The notes under the pieces were generated by a model. That model was not told where the DNA came from, made no database searches, and saw only the letters and a program-made list of their open reading frames with translations. A program made the translations under genes and the position numbers. 64,000 nucleotides of DNA from Puniceicoccales bacterium. Lineage in GTDB: Bacteria > Verrucomicrobiota > Verrucomicrobiia > Opitutales > UBA953. Of this stretch, positions 19,520-28,883 are shown piece after piece (the first letter of the stretch is position 1; every line of letters starts with the position of its first letter). Location: the NCBI GenBank assembly GCA_031269335.1, contig JAISZI010000031.1, positions 1-64,000 of the forward strand, written 5' to 3'.

Positions 19520-21169
19520 TTAGTGGTTGGTTGTTGGTGCGTTGGCGTCAGGCCGGAGGTGAGTGTAGGTGGTGTTGAAAAAAGGTTTTGTGACTTGTTT
19601 CGTGACGTGCTTGTCGGGGTTGACCGCCAAGTGTTCGCAGACCTTAAAGATGAGTTCGGTCAGTTCTTCAAGCTTTATTTTCGAGGTGGCAAGGGTGCTG
19701 TTTTTTAGGGCGGCGGCGATGCCTTCTGCGTTGAACGGTGTGCCGGGGTGTGCGCGCAGCAGGGCGAGTGCTTCACGCTGGACGCTGAGGACGGTGTCGG
19801 CGGCAAGTTTACCGGCTTGGACGCCGGGTTGGTCGTAGGCGTTGATGTTGATGAGAACGGCGTAGATGCCGACGGTGCGCTCAAAAAGCGCGATGAGCAT
19901 ACCCAGAACGCGGGCATTCACGCGTTCGACGGTGAGGGTGATGTTTGCACGGCCGTTTTCGGAAAGCGCATTGCGCGTGCCGAGTAAGAAGCCTTCGAGA
20001 TAGTCGCCGCTCGTGACTTCGGGGGCGATTTGCGGGGAGATGCCTTCGCGGTCGCGCAAGACTTCGATGAAGAGGGCGAAGAAGTTGGGGACGCCTTCGC
20101 GCAGTTGTTGCACGTAGGCGTGCTGGTCGGTCGAGCCTTTGTTGCCATAGACGGCGATTCCCTGGTTGACCGTGTTTCCGTCGAGGTCGCGTTCTTTGCC
20201 GAGCGATTCCATGACAAGTTGTTGGAGGTAACGGGCGAGCAAGAGGAGCCTGTCTTTATAGGGCAGGACGACCATGTCTTTTGCGCCGCGTCCGTTGGTG
20301 AGGTGAAACCATGCGGCAGCGAGAAGGGCGGCGGGGTTTTCGGCGGTGTTGTGCGAGCGCGTGAGCTTGTCCATCGCAGCGGCTCCATCGAGCAATTCGC
20401 GGATGGGCAGACCTTGCAATGCGGCTGGGAGGAGGCCGACGGTCGCGGTCTCACTGGTGCGCCCGCCCACCCAGTCCCACATCGGGAAGCGGGCGAGGAA
20501 GTTTTCGGCGATGGCAAGTTTGTCGAGTTCGCTGTCTTTGCCGGTGACGGCGGCGGCGTGTGCGCCGAAGACGAGACCGGCGGCTTCGTAACGCATTTTG
20601 GTCTCAATCATGGCGTTGCGCGGCTCCGGCGTGCCGCCGGATTTGGAAGTGACGATGACGAGGGTGCGTCCGAGGCGCGTGCCGAGTTTGGCAAAGACGA
20701 GGTCGAATCCGTCGGGATCGGTATTATCGAGGAAGTGGACGGCGAGTTTGTCTTGGAGCGGGTTGCCGAGTGCTTCGGCGGCGAGTTGGGGACCGAGGGC
20801 AGACCCGCCGATGCCGATGCAGAGCAAATTTTCAAAGGCGCCGTGTGCGCCTTGGATTTTGCCGGAGTGAATTTCGGCGGCGAAATGCTCGATGGCTTCG
20901 ACGGCGGCGGTTATCTCGCTGGCGATTTCCGGGGAAGGAGAGAGGAAGGGGGCGCGGAGCCAGTAGTGACCGACGCGGCGGTTTTCGCCGGGGTTGGCAA
21001 TGGCGCCGTTTTCGAGTGCGTCCATGCGGGTGTATGCCCTTTGCAGATCCGGCTCGATGCGGTCGAGAAATCCGTCGGGCAAGTTTGCCCGGCTGAGGTC
21101 GAGCGCGAACGGTGCTCCGTCGGCGTCGAAGGCGTGGTAGTGGAGTTTGAAATTTTCCCAAGTGTCCAT
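19520..21169 (-). CDS. pgi: Glucose-6-phosphate isomerase
   Basis: LCIGIGGSALGPQLAAEAL, VTSKSGGTPEPRNA, GKERDLDGNTVNQGIAVYGNKGSTDQHAYVQQLREG. Confidence 0.96.
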   Translation of the reverse strand: MDTWENFKLHYHAFDADGAPFALDLSRANLPDGFLDRIEPDLQRAYTRMDALENGAIANPGENRRVGHYWLRAPFLSPSPEIASEITAAVEAIEHFAAEIHSGKIQGAHGAFENLLCIGIGGSALGPQLAAEALGNPLQDKLAVHFLDNTDPDGFDLVFAKLGTRLGRTLVIVTSKSGGTPEPRNAMIETKMRYEAAGLVFGAHAAAVTGKDSELDKLAIAENFLARFPMWDWVGGRTSETATVGLLPAALQGLPIRELLDGAAAMDKLTRSHNTAENPAALLAAAWFHLTNGRGAKDMVVLPYKDRLLLLARYLQQLVMESLGKERDLDGNTVNQGIAVYGNKGSTDQHAYVQQLREGVPNFFALFIEVLRDREGISPQIAPEVTSGDYLEGFLLGTRNALSENGRANITLTVERVNARVLGMLIALFERTVGIYAVLININAYDQPGVQAGKLAADTVLSVQREALALLRAHPGTPFNAEGIAAALKNSTLATSKIKLEELTELIFKVCEHLAVNPDKHVTKQVTKPFFNTTYTHLRPDANAPTTNH

Positions 21170-21232
21170 GCGGGGCGGATAAGAACTGTTTTCGGGCGGG
21201 AGGAAAACACCGAAAATAAGTGTTTTGAGGCA

Positions 21233-21267
21233 AAAAAACGCCGCCCCTTTTCGGAACGGCGTTTTTT
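21233..21267 (-). terminator. Rho-independent terminator downstream of rpsA
   Basis: aaaaaacgccg ... cggcgtttttt inverted repeat (11-bp stem) in the rpsA-pgi intergenic region; T-rich on both strands. Confidence 0.85.
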
Positions 21268-21307
21268 CGGTGTGCCACGGGCGGTGAGCGCGTGGGTGAG
21301 CGAGGCG

Positions 21308-23044
21308 TTATTCTTGCTCTTCCGTTTGGGCGACTTGACCAGCTTCGTCGAGGAGGGCACCGAGGTTGTTAAGGTTGCGGTACTGACCCGATGAATCCGG
21401 GGAGGCGGCTTGGGTGGTGGACGAAGCGGCGGAACCTCCTTTGAGACGGTCAAAGGCACTGATTTCCGCCTGCAACTGGGCGGGATCATAGGTGGCGGCC
21501 TTGATTGAGAGGCCGATACGGCGTTCTTCGCGGTCGATTTTGATGATGCGTGCCGAGACTTGCTGCCCGACTTTGAGGACGTCTTTGATCTTTTCGACGT
21601 GTTCTTCGCCGATCTGGGAGATGTGGACGAGGCCGTCTATCTCGTTTTCCAGTTCTACGAACGCGCCGAAGTTTGTGATTTTGGTGACCTTGCCTTCGAC
21701 GATGTCGCCGATGCGGTGTTTGTGGTCGATGTCCGCCCACGGATCGTCTTGCGTCTGCTTGATTCCGAGGGAGATGCGTTGTTGGTCGGCATCTACGTCG
21801 AGCACGATTGCTTCGACCTCGTCTCCTTTTTTAATGATTTCGCCCGGGTGGGTGATGCGGCGCGTCCAGCTCATGTCGGACACGTGCACCATGCCGTCAA
21901 TGCCTTCTTCGAGTTCAACGAAGGCGCCGTAGGCGGTGAGGTTGCGCACTTTGCCGTGCACGCGTGCGCCGACGGGGTAGTTGTGGCGGACCATGTCCCA
22001 CGGGTTGGCGTCGAGTTGGCGCACGCCGAGGGAAATTTTCTGTTCCTCTTTGTTAACGCCGAGGATGACGGCGTCTATCTCTTGTCCGATTTTGAGCACT
22101 TCGCTTGGTTTGGAGATGCGTTTTGTCCAGGAGAGTTCGGAGATATGGACGAGACCTTCGACGCCCTGCTCGATTTCGATGAAGGCGCCGTAAGCGACGA
22201 GGTTCACGACTTTGCCGCGCACGCGTGCGCCGACGGGGAACTTGCGTTCGATATTTTCCCACGGGTTTTGGACGCATTGTTTGAGGCCGAGCGAGACGCG
22301 TTCGCGGTCGCGGTCCACTTCAATTATCATCACTTCGATTTCTTCGCCGACTTTGAGTAATTCGCCCGGGTGGGAGACGCGGCCCCAGCTCATATCGGTG
22401 ATGTGGAGCAGACCGTCCAAGCCGTCGAGGTCAACAAATGCGCCGTAGTCGGTGATGTTTTTGACGGTGCCCTTGCGTTTCGATCCCGGCTTGACTTCGT
22501 CGAGCAACACGCGGCGTTTTTCGTGGCGTTGTTCTTCGATAAGTTCGCGGCGGGAGACGACGATGTTTTTGCGTTCCGTGTTGATTTTGAGGACTTTGAA
22601 GTCGTATGTCTGCCCTACGTATTGGTCGAGATTTTTGGGCGGTTGGACGTCTATTTGGGAGGCGGGCATGAAGGCATCCACGCCGACGGAGACGATGAGA
22701 CCGCCTTTTACCTTGGCTTTTACGCGACCTTGGACGACGGCGCCTTCGACGCTGTTGGCGGCGATGTTTTCCCAATTCTTCTTTTGCTGTGCTTTGTCGT
22801 AGGAGACGACAGGGCTGCCACTGCGGTCTTCGAGTTTTTCGAGAAAGACATCAATTTCGCCGCCGACTTGCAATTCGCTGATGTCGGGGAACTCGTTGTG
22901 AGGGATGATGCCCTCGGACTTGCCACCGATATCGACGATTATGTCGTTTTGGCGGATTTCTGTGATAACGCCCTTTACAACCGTTCCGGCTTTCAAAAGG
23001 GGGGGCGTGCTCTGTGCGAGCAATTCTTCCATTAACTTGGACAT
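21308..23044 (-). CDS. rpsA: 30S ribosomal protein S1
   Basis: Multiple S1 domains (GTVKNITDYGAFVDLDGLDGLLHITDMSWGRVSHPGELLKVG...); start MSKLMEELL at 23044. Confidence 0.96.
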   Translation of the reverse strand: MSKLMEELLAQSTPPLLKAGTVVKGVITEIRQNDIIVDIGGKSEGIIPHNEFPDISELQVGGEIDVFLEKLEDRSGSPVVSYDKAQQKKNWENIAANSVEGAVVQGRVKAKVKGGLIVSVGVDAFMPASQIDVQPPKNLDQYVGQTYDFKVLKINTERKNIVVSRRELIEEQRHEKRRVLLDEVKPGSKRKGTVKNITDYGAFVDLDGLDGLLHITDMSWGRVSHPGELLKVGEEIEVMIIEVDRDRERVSLGLKQCVQNPWENIERKFPVGARVRGKVVNLVAYGAFIEIEQGVEGLVHISELSWTKRISKPSEVLKIGQEIDAVILGVNKEEQKISLGVRQLDANPWDMVRHNYPVGARVHGKVRNLTAYGAFVELEEGIDGMVHVSDMSWTRRITHPGEIIKKGDEVEAIVLDVDADQQRISLGIKQTQDDPWADIDHKHRIGDIVEGKVTKITNFGAFVELENEIDGLVHISQIGEEHVEKIKDVLKVGQQVSARIIKIDREERRIGLSIKAATYDPAQLQAEISAFDRLKGGSAASSTTQAASPDSSGQYRNLNNLGALLDEAGQVAQTEEQE

Positions 23045-23264
23045 GTTTTTTATGTGACCTGTCGGTGTTGGGCACCGCAGGGTTTGTGGTTTCTTGCTTG
23101 GTTTTTGACTGTTATTCCTTCGCCTGATCCGGCACTTGCGCGGGGGCGTCGAAAAAGAGGGCGGGACGCTGGGGACGGCTGCCATTACTGGCAAGAGAAA
23201 TGTTTGCGTGTGATTCCGGTGGGCGGCAATGGGCACAGGCGAGCTTGGCGGGGCAGCTATTTTC

Positions 23265-23732
23265 TCACGGAATTGGGGGAGGGAAGTGGGTTTCGAGGAA
23301 GTCTTGGAGGATGAGGGTGGCGGCGCGGGAGTCGAGTATGCCGGTGGCGCGGTGGCGGCGGCGTTCGGCTGGGGTGCGGCCGCGTTGGTGGGGGGAGAGG
23401 GTTTTGGAGGCTTCGACGCTTGTGAGGGTTTCGTCGCTGCGGTGGACGGGGAGTTTGAATTGGGTTTCGAGGGTGGCGATGAATGCGTCAACGACCTGGG
23501 TGCGTGCGCCTGCGGTGCCGTCGGGGAGGAGGGGGTATCCGACAACGAGTTCGTTGATGTGGAGGCGGCGGATTTCGGCGTTGATGTGGGCGAGGCGTTC
23601 TTCCGGTGTGGGTTCAATTGCCGGTGGGAGCGGGAAGGCGAGGGTGGTTTCGGAGTCGCCGTGGCTGAGACCGATGCGGCGGTCTCCGTGGTCAATGCCG
23701 AGGAAGTTGCGGACGGGGGTGTTGCTTCTCAT
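23265..23732 (-). CDS. ruvX: Putative pre-16S rRNA nuclease / Holliday junction resolvase-like YqgF/RuvX
   Basis: FLGIDHGDRRIGLSHGD, ELVVGYPLLPDGTAG, PVHRSDETLTSVEA; start at 23732. Confidence 0.9.
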   Translation of the reverse strand: MRSNTPVRNFLGIDHGDRRIGLSHGDSETTLAFPLPPAIEPTPEERLAHINAEIRRLHINELVVGYPLLPDGTAGARTQVVDAFIATLETQFKLPVHRSDETLTSVEASKTLSPHQRGRTPAERRRHRATGILDSRAATLILQDFLETHFPPPIP

Positions 23733-23745
23733 CTGCTTTGTTTTT

Positions 23746-24726
23746 TTAAGATGGCGAGCGTGGGGCGGGGAGAAAATAAGCGCGTTGGCGGTCGGAGACA
23801 GGCATTTGGAGGCGTTCCATGACGCGGAGCATATCTTCCCAGACGGTGCGTTTGGTGTTGTTGGTGTTATTGCGCAGGAGATAGGCGGGGTGGTAAGTTG
23901 GCATGAGCGGGATGCCTTGGAATTCTTGCCATTGACCACGAATTTTACCGAGGGAGCGGTTGGCGTCGGCGCCGAGCAGACCCTCTATGGCTGTGCGACC
24001 GAGGGCGACTATGATGCGGGGCTGGACGATGTCGATTTGGGCGAGGAGGAAGGGGAGGCAGAAATCCATTTCTTCGCGGGTGGGGGCGCGGTTGCCGTAT
24101 TCGGTGGGCATTTCCGGGCGCCATTTCATGATGTTGCCGATATAGACTTGATCGCGGGTGAAGCCCATGGCGGAGATGATTTTCGTGAGGAGTTCTCCGG
24201 CGCGACCGACAAAGGGTTCGCCGAGGGTTTCTTCGTCGGCACCGGGGGCTTCTCCACAGAAAAAGATGGGGGCATCGGGGTCGCCGGTGCCGAAGACGAG
24301 TTTTTTGCCCGGGTGTTTGTGCGCGTTGCAGGTTGGGCAGGTGAGGACACGTTCACGCAACCATGCGAGGCGCAGTGACTTGTCGGCGATATCAGGGAGG
24401 ATAATTTGGGGCGGTGGCGGAAGGGCGGCGGGAGTAGCGACGGCGGGAGTAGCGGCGGCGGGAGTAGCGGCGGCGGGAGTAGCGACGGTGGGAGTGGCGA
24501 CGGTGGCGGGAGTAGCGACGGTGGGAGTGGCGACGGTGGCGGGCGGCGGATTTGGCGGGAGCGGTGTGACCGGTGCGGCGGTGTAGGGCAGGATGGCGGC
24601 GTGCAGGGATTTGAGGGAGGAAGGGAGGAGGGGGACGCAGGAGACGCCGTCGCGTTTCATTTCGGCGAGGCTTTCTCGGAGGAGGTGCAAGAGGGTGTGC
24701 AGTGTGGCTGTTTCTGGTTTTTGCAC
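23746..24726 (-). CDS. Uracil-DNA glycosylase (family 4-like) with low-complexity linker
   Basis: CPTCNAHKHPGKKLVFGTGDPDAPIFFCGEAPGADEETLGEPFVGRAGELL, MPTYHPAYLLR. Confidence 0.92.
   Translation of the reverse strand: MQKPETATLHTLLHLLRESLAEMKRDGVSCVPLLPSSLKSLHAAILPYTAAPVTPLPPNPPPATVATPTVATPATVATPTVATPAAATPAAATPAVATPAALPPPPQIILPDIADKSLRLAWLRERVLTCPTCNAHKHPGKKLVFGTGDPDAPIFFCGEAPGADEETLGEPFVGRAGELLTKIISAMGFTRDQVYIGNIMKWRPEMPTEYGNRAPTREEMDFCLPFLLAQIDIVQPRIIVALGRTAIEGLLGADANRSLGKIRGQWQEFQGIPLMPTYHPAYLLRNNTNNTKRTVWEDMLRVMERLQMPVSDRQRAYFLPAPRSPS
24427..24545. repeat. 15-bp-type minisatellite (ggcgggagtagcgac and variants) encoding an (ATVATP/AATPA)n linker inside the uracil-DNA glycosylase gene
   Basis: About eight imperfect tandem units read directly. 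Confidence 0.9.
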
Positions 24727-24750
24727 GGCATTAGGGAGAAGGAATTGCGG

Positions 24751-27381
24751 TCAGAAGACGGCGCCGAAGGAGAAGTTAAAGCGCACGCCGTCGTTGTTGT
24801 CGTAATGCTTTGATGTTGTCAGCGGCCAGCCGATGTCGATGCGCATGATTGCCGCCATGACCTTTATGCGGAAGCCGAAGCCCGCGTTGTCGTTGTAATT
24901 GGCAGCCTCGAAATTGAAGCTGCCGCTGTTGAGGAATCCCCAGTCGTAGAAGAAGGCGACCCGCAATTCATCGAAGAGTTTGACGGTGTATTCGGCGCTG
25001 AAGAAGGCGTAGGTATTGCCGCCGGTGGGTTCGTCGCCATCGAAGGGACCGACGTGGTCGTATTTGAATCCGCGGAGGTTGTAGGCGCCGCCGAGTTTGA
25101 ATCGTTCGTAGAAGGGGATGTAGCCGCTGCCGTAGTGGATCATGGAGCCGGCGCGGGCGCGGAGGAGGAGGGTTTGCTCGGCGGCGTCGAAGATGGGTAT
25201 CCATTGGGCGGCGTGGGCATCGATGCTGTAGTAGTTAATGTCGCCGCCGAGGGGTCCGCCGGCGACGGTGTTGAAGAGGGAGAAGCGATTGCCGTAGGTT
25301 GGGAAGAAGGCGTCGTTTCGGGTGTCGCGGTAGAATGTGAGTCCGACCTTGGAGGCTACTTTGGCACCTTCTTCGGCGCGGACGAAGCTGGGGGCGCTGT
25401 ATGCAATGTTGCGCGTTTTAATCTCTTCAATGGTGTAGCCGAGCTGTGCGTTGATGTTTTCGTAGATGCGGCGTTGGGCGTGGATGTTGAGGCCGAGGCG
25501 TTGCGTCTCGTAGTCGCTGCTGGAGAAGCTCTCGTTGCGGAGATAGGCTTCATAGCCGACGGAAAGCTCGCGTTCTCCAAACCAGGGAATCTCGAAGCTC
25601 TGGAGGACGAGGTTGGAATGGGTGCCGATTTGGACGCGGAAGCGGAATTTTTGTCCGCCGCCGCGGAAGTAATTGCGATAGTTAAAAATGTCGAAGTTGC
25701 TTTCGGAGTATTCCGCGAATGCGTAAAGTTTTTCGATGCTGGAGAAGCCGCCGCCGAAATTGAGACTGCCCGTGCTTTCTTCGGCAACCTCGATACGCAA
25801 GTCTCTGCGGTTCGGGACGTTGACATTGCTTATTTCCGGCTGGAGTATGACGCTCTTAAAGAAGCGCGTATTCCGCAGTATCGTTTCGGAATTTCTCATG
25901 CGCACGGTGTCGAAAACTTCGCCCGGCGCCATGATCAACTCGCGGGTGATAACGCGGTTACGTGTTTTGGTGTTGCCGATGATGTTGATTGTGCCGAGGT
26001 AGGTTTTGACGCCTTCGGTGACGTAGAAGACGAGATCGACTTCGCCGGTTTCGACGTTCGGGCGGCGGCGGACGGTGACGAAGGTGTTGAGGTAGCCGTA
26101 TTGTCCGTAGTGGTCGCGGATTTTCTGGATGGCGTTTTCAATGGCGGTGGGGGAATACCAATCGCCGCTTTCGATGGAGTCGAAGTTGGTGCGCACTTCG
26201 GAGACGTCGTCGGCTTTGACGCCGTCGGCGAATACGCTGTCAATGACGCGGCTGCCGAAGGGGTAGGGGCGGGTGATGTCGCGGCGACGTCGGGCGAGGT
26301 TTACGAGGATGGTTTTGGTGTTGAAGACATTGATTTCGTGAAGGCGGTCCGGGCTGGCGTTGACGGTTTCGTCGGTCTCGTGTGGTTTTTTTGAGCCGAG
26401 GATATTCCCTTCAATCGATAGTTTGCCGACTTTGTAGCGACGCCCTTCGGAGACTTTTATTTTGAGCGAGATACGGGCATCCTGCCCGCCGGTTTCGATG
26501 ATGTCGCGCTCGATGGTTTCCTCTGGTATTTCGATATCGAGAAAGCCTTGGTTGCGGTAGAAAGCGCGGAGTTTTTCGATGTCGGTGCGAAATTCTTCGG
26601 AGTGGTAGTAGCCTAATTGGCGAATGGGAGATATTTTCAGGAAGCGGTTTCCGGGGAAGTCCGCAGGGTCGAAAAGCAATGCCCATGAGGAAGTTTCGAT
26701 TTGGGGGCGCAGATCGGCCTCCCGGATATGCGTGTTGCCGGAAAATGTTACCGAGGAGATTGTGACATCATAATTTTCTTTAATGACAAAAGTAACAGTG
26801 GCAGTGCCATTTTCCTCGTTGCGGTCGATCTTTGGTGTGATTTCGGCGAAGGGGAAGCCCGATCCGTCATATTTTTTGCGAAGTTTTTCGCAGGTGCGGG
26901 CGATGAGGACTTCGTTGAGCGGGTCGCCTTCGCGAATGAGGCTTTCGTCGATGAGTGCTGTGCCGAAGGTGCTTTCGGTGTCCCAGTAGGTGTTGCCTTG
27001 GAAGCTGACTCTTTCGACGCGCATGCGCGGACCGAGGGTTACGCGCACGCGCACGGTGCCATCGGCGGCGGGCGGGTCTGGGTCTATGCTGACGTATTCA
27101 TAGAAGCCTGTCGCGTAGAGGGCGCGGACGGAGGCGTCGGAAGCTTCTTGGGTGAAGGGCAGACCGGGTTTGAGCCGCATTTGAGCGGCGGCTTCGTCGG
27201 CATTCATCGGGCGTTGTCCCTCGAAGCGGTATTCGATCGTGGAGACAAGCGGTTCGCGATAAAGAGGGGCGGAAGGTGCGGGCGGGCGCGGATTTTCCTG
27301 CGCATGTGCGCAAATAGAAATGCCGGCGGCGCAAGCGGTGAGAAACGCGAATAGGCCGGGTTTAAGGAGATTGTGAGTCAT
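24751..27381 (-). CDS. bamA: Outer membrane protein assembly factor BamA
   Basis: Signal peptide, successive POTRA-type segments (VERVSFQGNTYWDTES...), C-terminal barrel (GSGYIPFYERFKLGGAYNLRGFKYDHVGP), terminal F. Confidence 0.95.
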   Translation of the reverse strand: MTHNLLKPGLFAFLTACAAGISICAHAQENPRPPAPSAPLYREPLVSTIEYRFEGQRPMNADEAAAQMRLKPGLPFTQEASDASVRALYATGFYEYVSIDPDPPAADGTVRVRVTLGPRMRVERVSFQGNTYWDTESTFGTALIDESLIREGDPLNEVLIARTCEKLRKKYDGSGFPFAEITPKIDRNEENGTATVTFVIKENYDVTISSVTFSGNTHIREADLRPQIETSSWALLFDPADFPGNRFLKISPIRQLGYYHSEEFRTDIEKLRAFYRNQGFLDIEIPEETIERDIIETGGQDARISLKIKVSEGRRYKVGKLSIEGNILGSKKPHETDETVNASPDRLHEINVFNTKTILVNLARRRRDITRPYPFGSRVIDSVFADGVKADDVSEVRTNFDSIESGDWYSPTAIENAIQKIRDHYGQYGYLNTFVTVRRRPNVETGEVDLVFYVTEGVKTYLGTINIIGNTKTRNRVITRELIMAPGEVFDTVRMRNSETILRNTRFFKSVILQPEISNVNVPNRRDLRIEVAEESTGSLNFGGGFSSIEKLYAFAEYSESNFDIFNYRNYFRGGGQKFRFRVQIGTHSNLVLQSFEIPWFGERELSVGYEAYLRNESFSSSDYETQRLGLNIHAQRRIYENINAQLGYTIEEIKTRNIAYSAPSFVRAEEGAKVASKVGLTFYRDTRNDAFFPTYGNRFSLFNTVAGGPLGGDINYYSIDAHAAQWIPIFDAAEQTLLLRARAGSMIHYGSGYIPFYERFKLGGAYNLRGFKYDHVGPFDGDEPTGGNTYAFFSAEYTVKLFDELRVAFFYDWGFLNSGSFNFEAANYNDNAGFGFRIKVMAAIMRIDIGWPLTTSKHYDNNDGVRFNFSFGAVF

Positions 27382-28856
27382 GTATGCGTGTGCGCTGGTG
27401 TTTCAAAGCGAGTCAGGCTTTTACGGAATAAAAGTTCGATCTCACCAGTAGGTCCGTTGCGTTGTTTTGCAATGATAAGTTGTCGTGGGACGACGTCGTG
27501 ACCGACTTCGTCGTCATCGGGTTCGGCGGAGTCGGTGCGTTCCTTTTTTTTCACGGCGCGCCGTTTTTTATCAATGATCATGACCATGTCGGCGTCTTGT
27601 TCGATGGATCCCGATTCGCGCAAGTCGCTCATGCGCGGGGCGCGGTTTTCGTCTTCGCTTTTGCGGTTAAGTTGGGCGAGTGCGACGACAGGCAGGTTGA
27701 GTTCTTTCGCCATGGCTTTGATGCTGCGGGAGGCTTGGGCGATTTGTTGTTCGCGGGGGGTGCGTTCGTCCGTGCCGTTGATGAGCTGGAGGTAGTCAAT
27801 CACGACGAGGCCGATTTTTTCCTGCTGGGCAATGCGGCGGGCCTTGGCGCGGATTTCGAGTATGGTCTGCCCGCCTTGGTCATCGATGTAGAGGGGCTTG
27901 TTCTGGTATTCGGCGGCGATGTCGGCAATGGAGCGCAGGGTGTCTTTGTTCGTGAAGCCGTCGCGCACTTGGCGCAGATTGGCACCGGAACGGGAGCAGA
28001 GCAGGCGGAGCGCGAGTTCCCGTGATGGCATTTCAAGGCTGAATAATAATGTTGGGATAACTTTTTTGGCTGTTTTTGTTTTGGGGAAGAGCGCCGCCTC
28101 AATGAAGTTGAGTGCAATCGAGGTTTTGCCCATGCCCGGGCGGGCGGCGACGACGATCATTTGCCCGGGATGGAAACCGAAACACATTTTGTCGAGTTCG
28201 TCGAATCCCGTGGGCACGCCGGTGATGGCACCTTTGTTTTGAGAGAGGAAGTTAACGAGTTCGACAGCCTCGTGGGCGGGTTCCCGAATGTGCGCGATGC
28301 TGTTCGACTTGATTCGGTTTTCGCTGATTTCGTAGAAGTTTTGCTCTACCGTGTCGAGGAGGCTGTCGAGGTCGTCGTCCAAGGTATAGGCGCGTTCTAT
28401 AGCGTCCTGTGCGCTGCGGATGAGTTCCCTTCGGAAATACTTTTCGCAAACAATTTCCAACCAATAAGAGGCGTGGGCGGTGACTTCGATTCGGTTCGTG
28501 AGCGAGGAAATATAAGCGGCGCCCCCGCTTTTTTCGAGATGCCCGGCTTTGCGAAGAGAATCGGTGAGCGTGATGTCGTCGATGGCGATATTGTTGTTTT
28601 TCATTTCCACCATGACCGAGAAAAGCAATTGATTACGAACGTCAAAGAAATATCCGGACGATACATTTTTGGCGATACATTCATTGAGAATGAGACCGCC
28701 GCCGTCAATGATGCAGCTGGCTATTAAACCGGCTTCGGCGTCTAAATGGTGCGGCGGAGACCTGTCCATATTAGCGGCGGTACTTGTGTCGTCAGCGTCG
28801 CCCGTGGAACGTGAACGCGATGCGGTCTTGAATTTGTTGTTTTTAGATGGGCTCAT
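27378..28856 (-). CDS. dnaB: Replicative DNA helicase DnaB
   Basis: PHHLDAEAGLIASCIIDGG, MIVVAARPGMGKTSIALNF, LLFSLEMPSRELALRLL, VVIDYLQLING; 4-bp ATGA overlap with bamA. Confidence 0.96.
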   Translation of the reverse strand: MSPSKNNKFKTASRSRSTGDADDTSTAANMDRSPPHHLDAEAGLIASCIIDGGGLILNECIAKNVSSGYFFDVRNQLLFSVMVEMKNNNIAIDDITLTDSLRKAGHLEKSGGAAYISSLTNRIEVTAHASYWLEIVCEKYFRRELIRSAQDAIERAYTLDDDLDSLLDTVEQNFYEISENRIKSNSIAHIREPAHEAVELVNFLSQNKGAITGVPTGFDELDKMCFGFHPGQMIVVAARPGMGKTSIALNFIEAALFPKTKTAKKVIPTLLFSLEMPSRELALRLLCSRSGANLRQVRDGFTNKDTLRSIADIAAEYQNKPLYIDDQGGQTILEIRAKARRIAQQEKIGLVVIDYLQLINGTDERTPREQQIAQASRSIKAMAKELNLPVVALAQLNRKSEDENRAPRMSDLRESGSIEQDADMVMIIDKKRRAVKKKERTDSAEPDDDEVGHDVVPRQLIIAKQRNGPTGEIELLFRKSLTRFETPAHTHT

Positions 28857-28883
28857 CGATTTTCGTTATCTTTGTTTCGCTGT

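Noticed and set aside
22370-23035. 221-aa and other plus-strand ORFs across rpsA
   Set aside because: Shadow ORFs opposite a strongly supported rpsA gene.
23045-23695. N-terminal extension of the rpsA ORF (795-aa ORF)
   Set aside because: Low-complexity Ser/Pro/Thr translation overlapping ruvX; true S1 start is MSKLMEELL at 23044.
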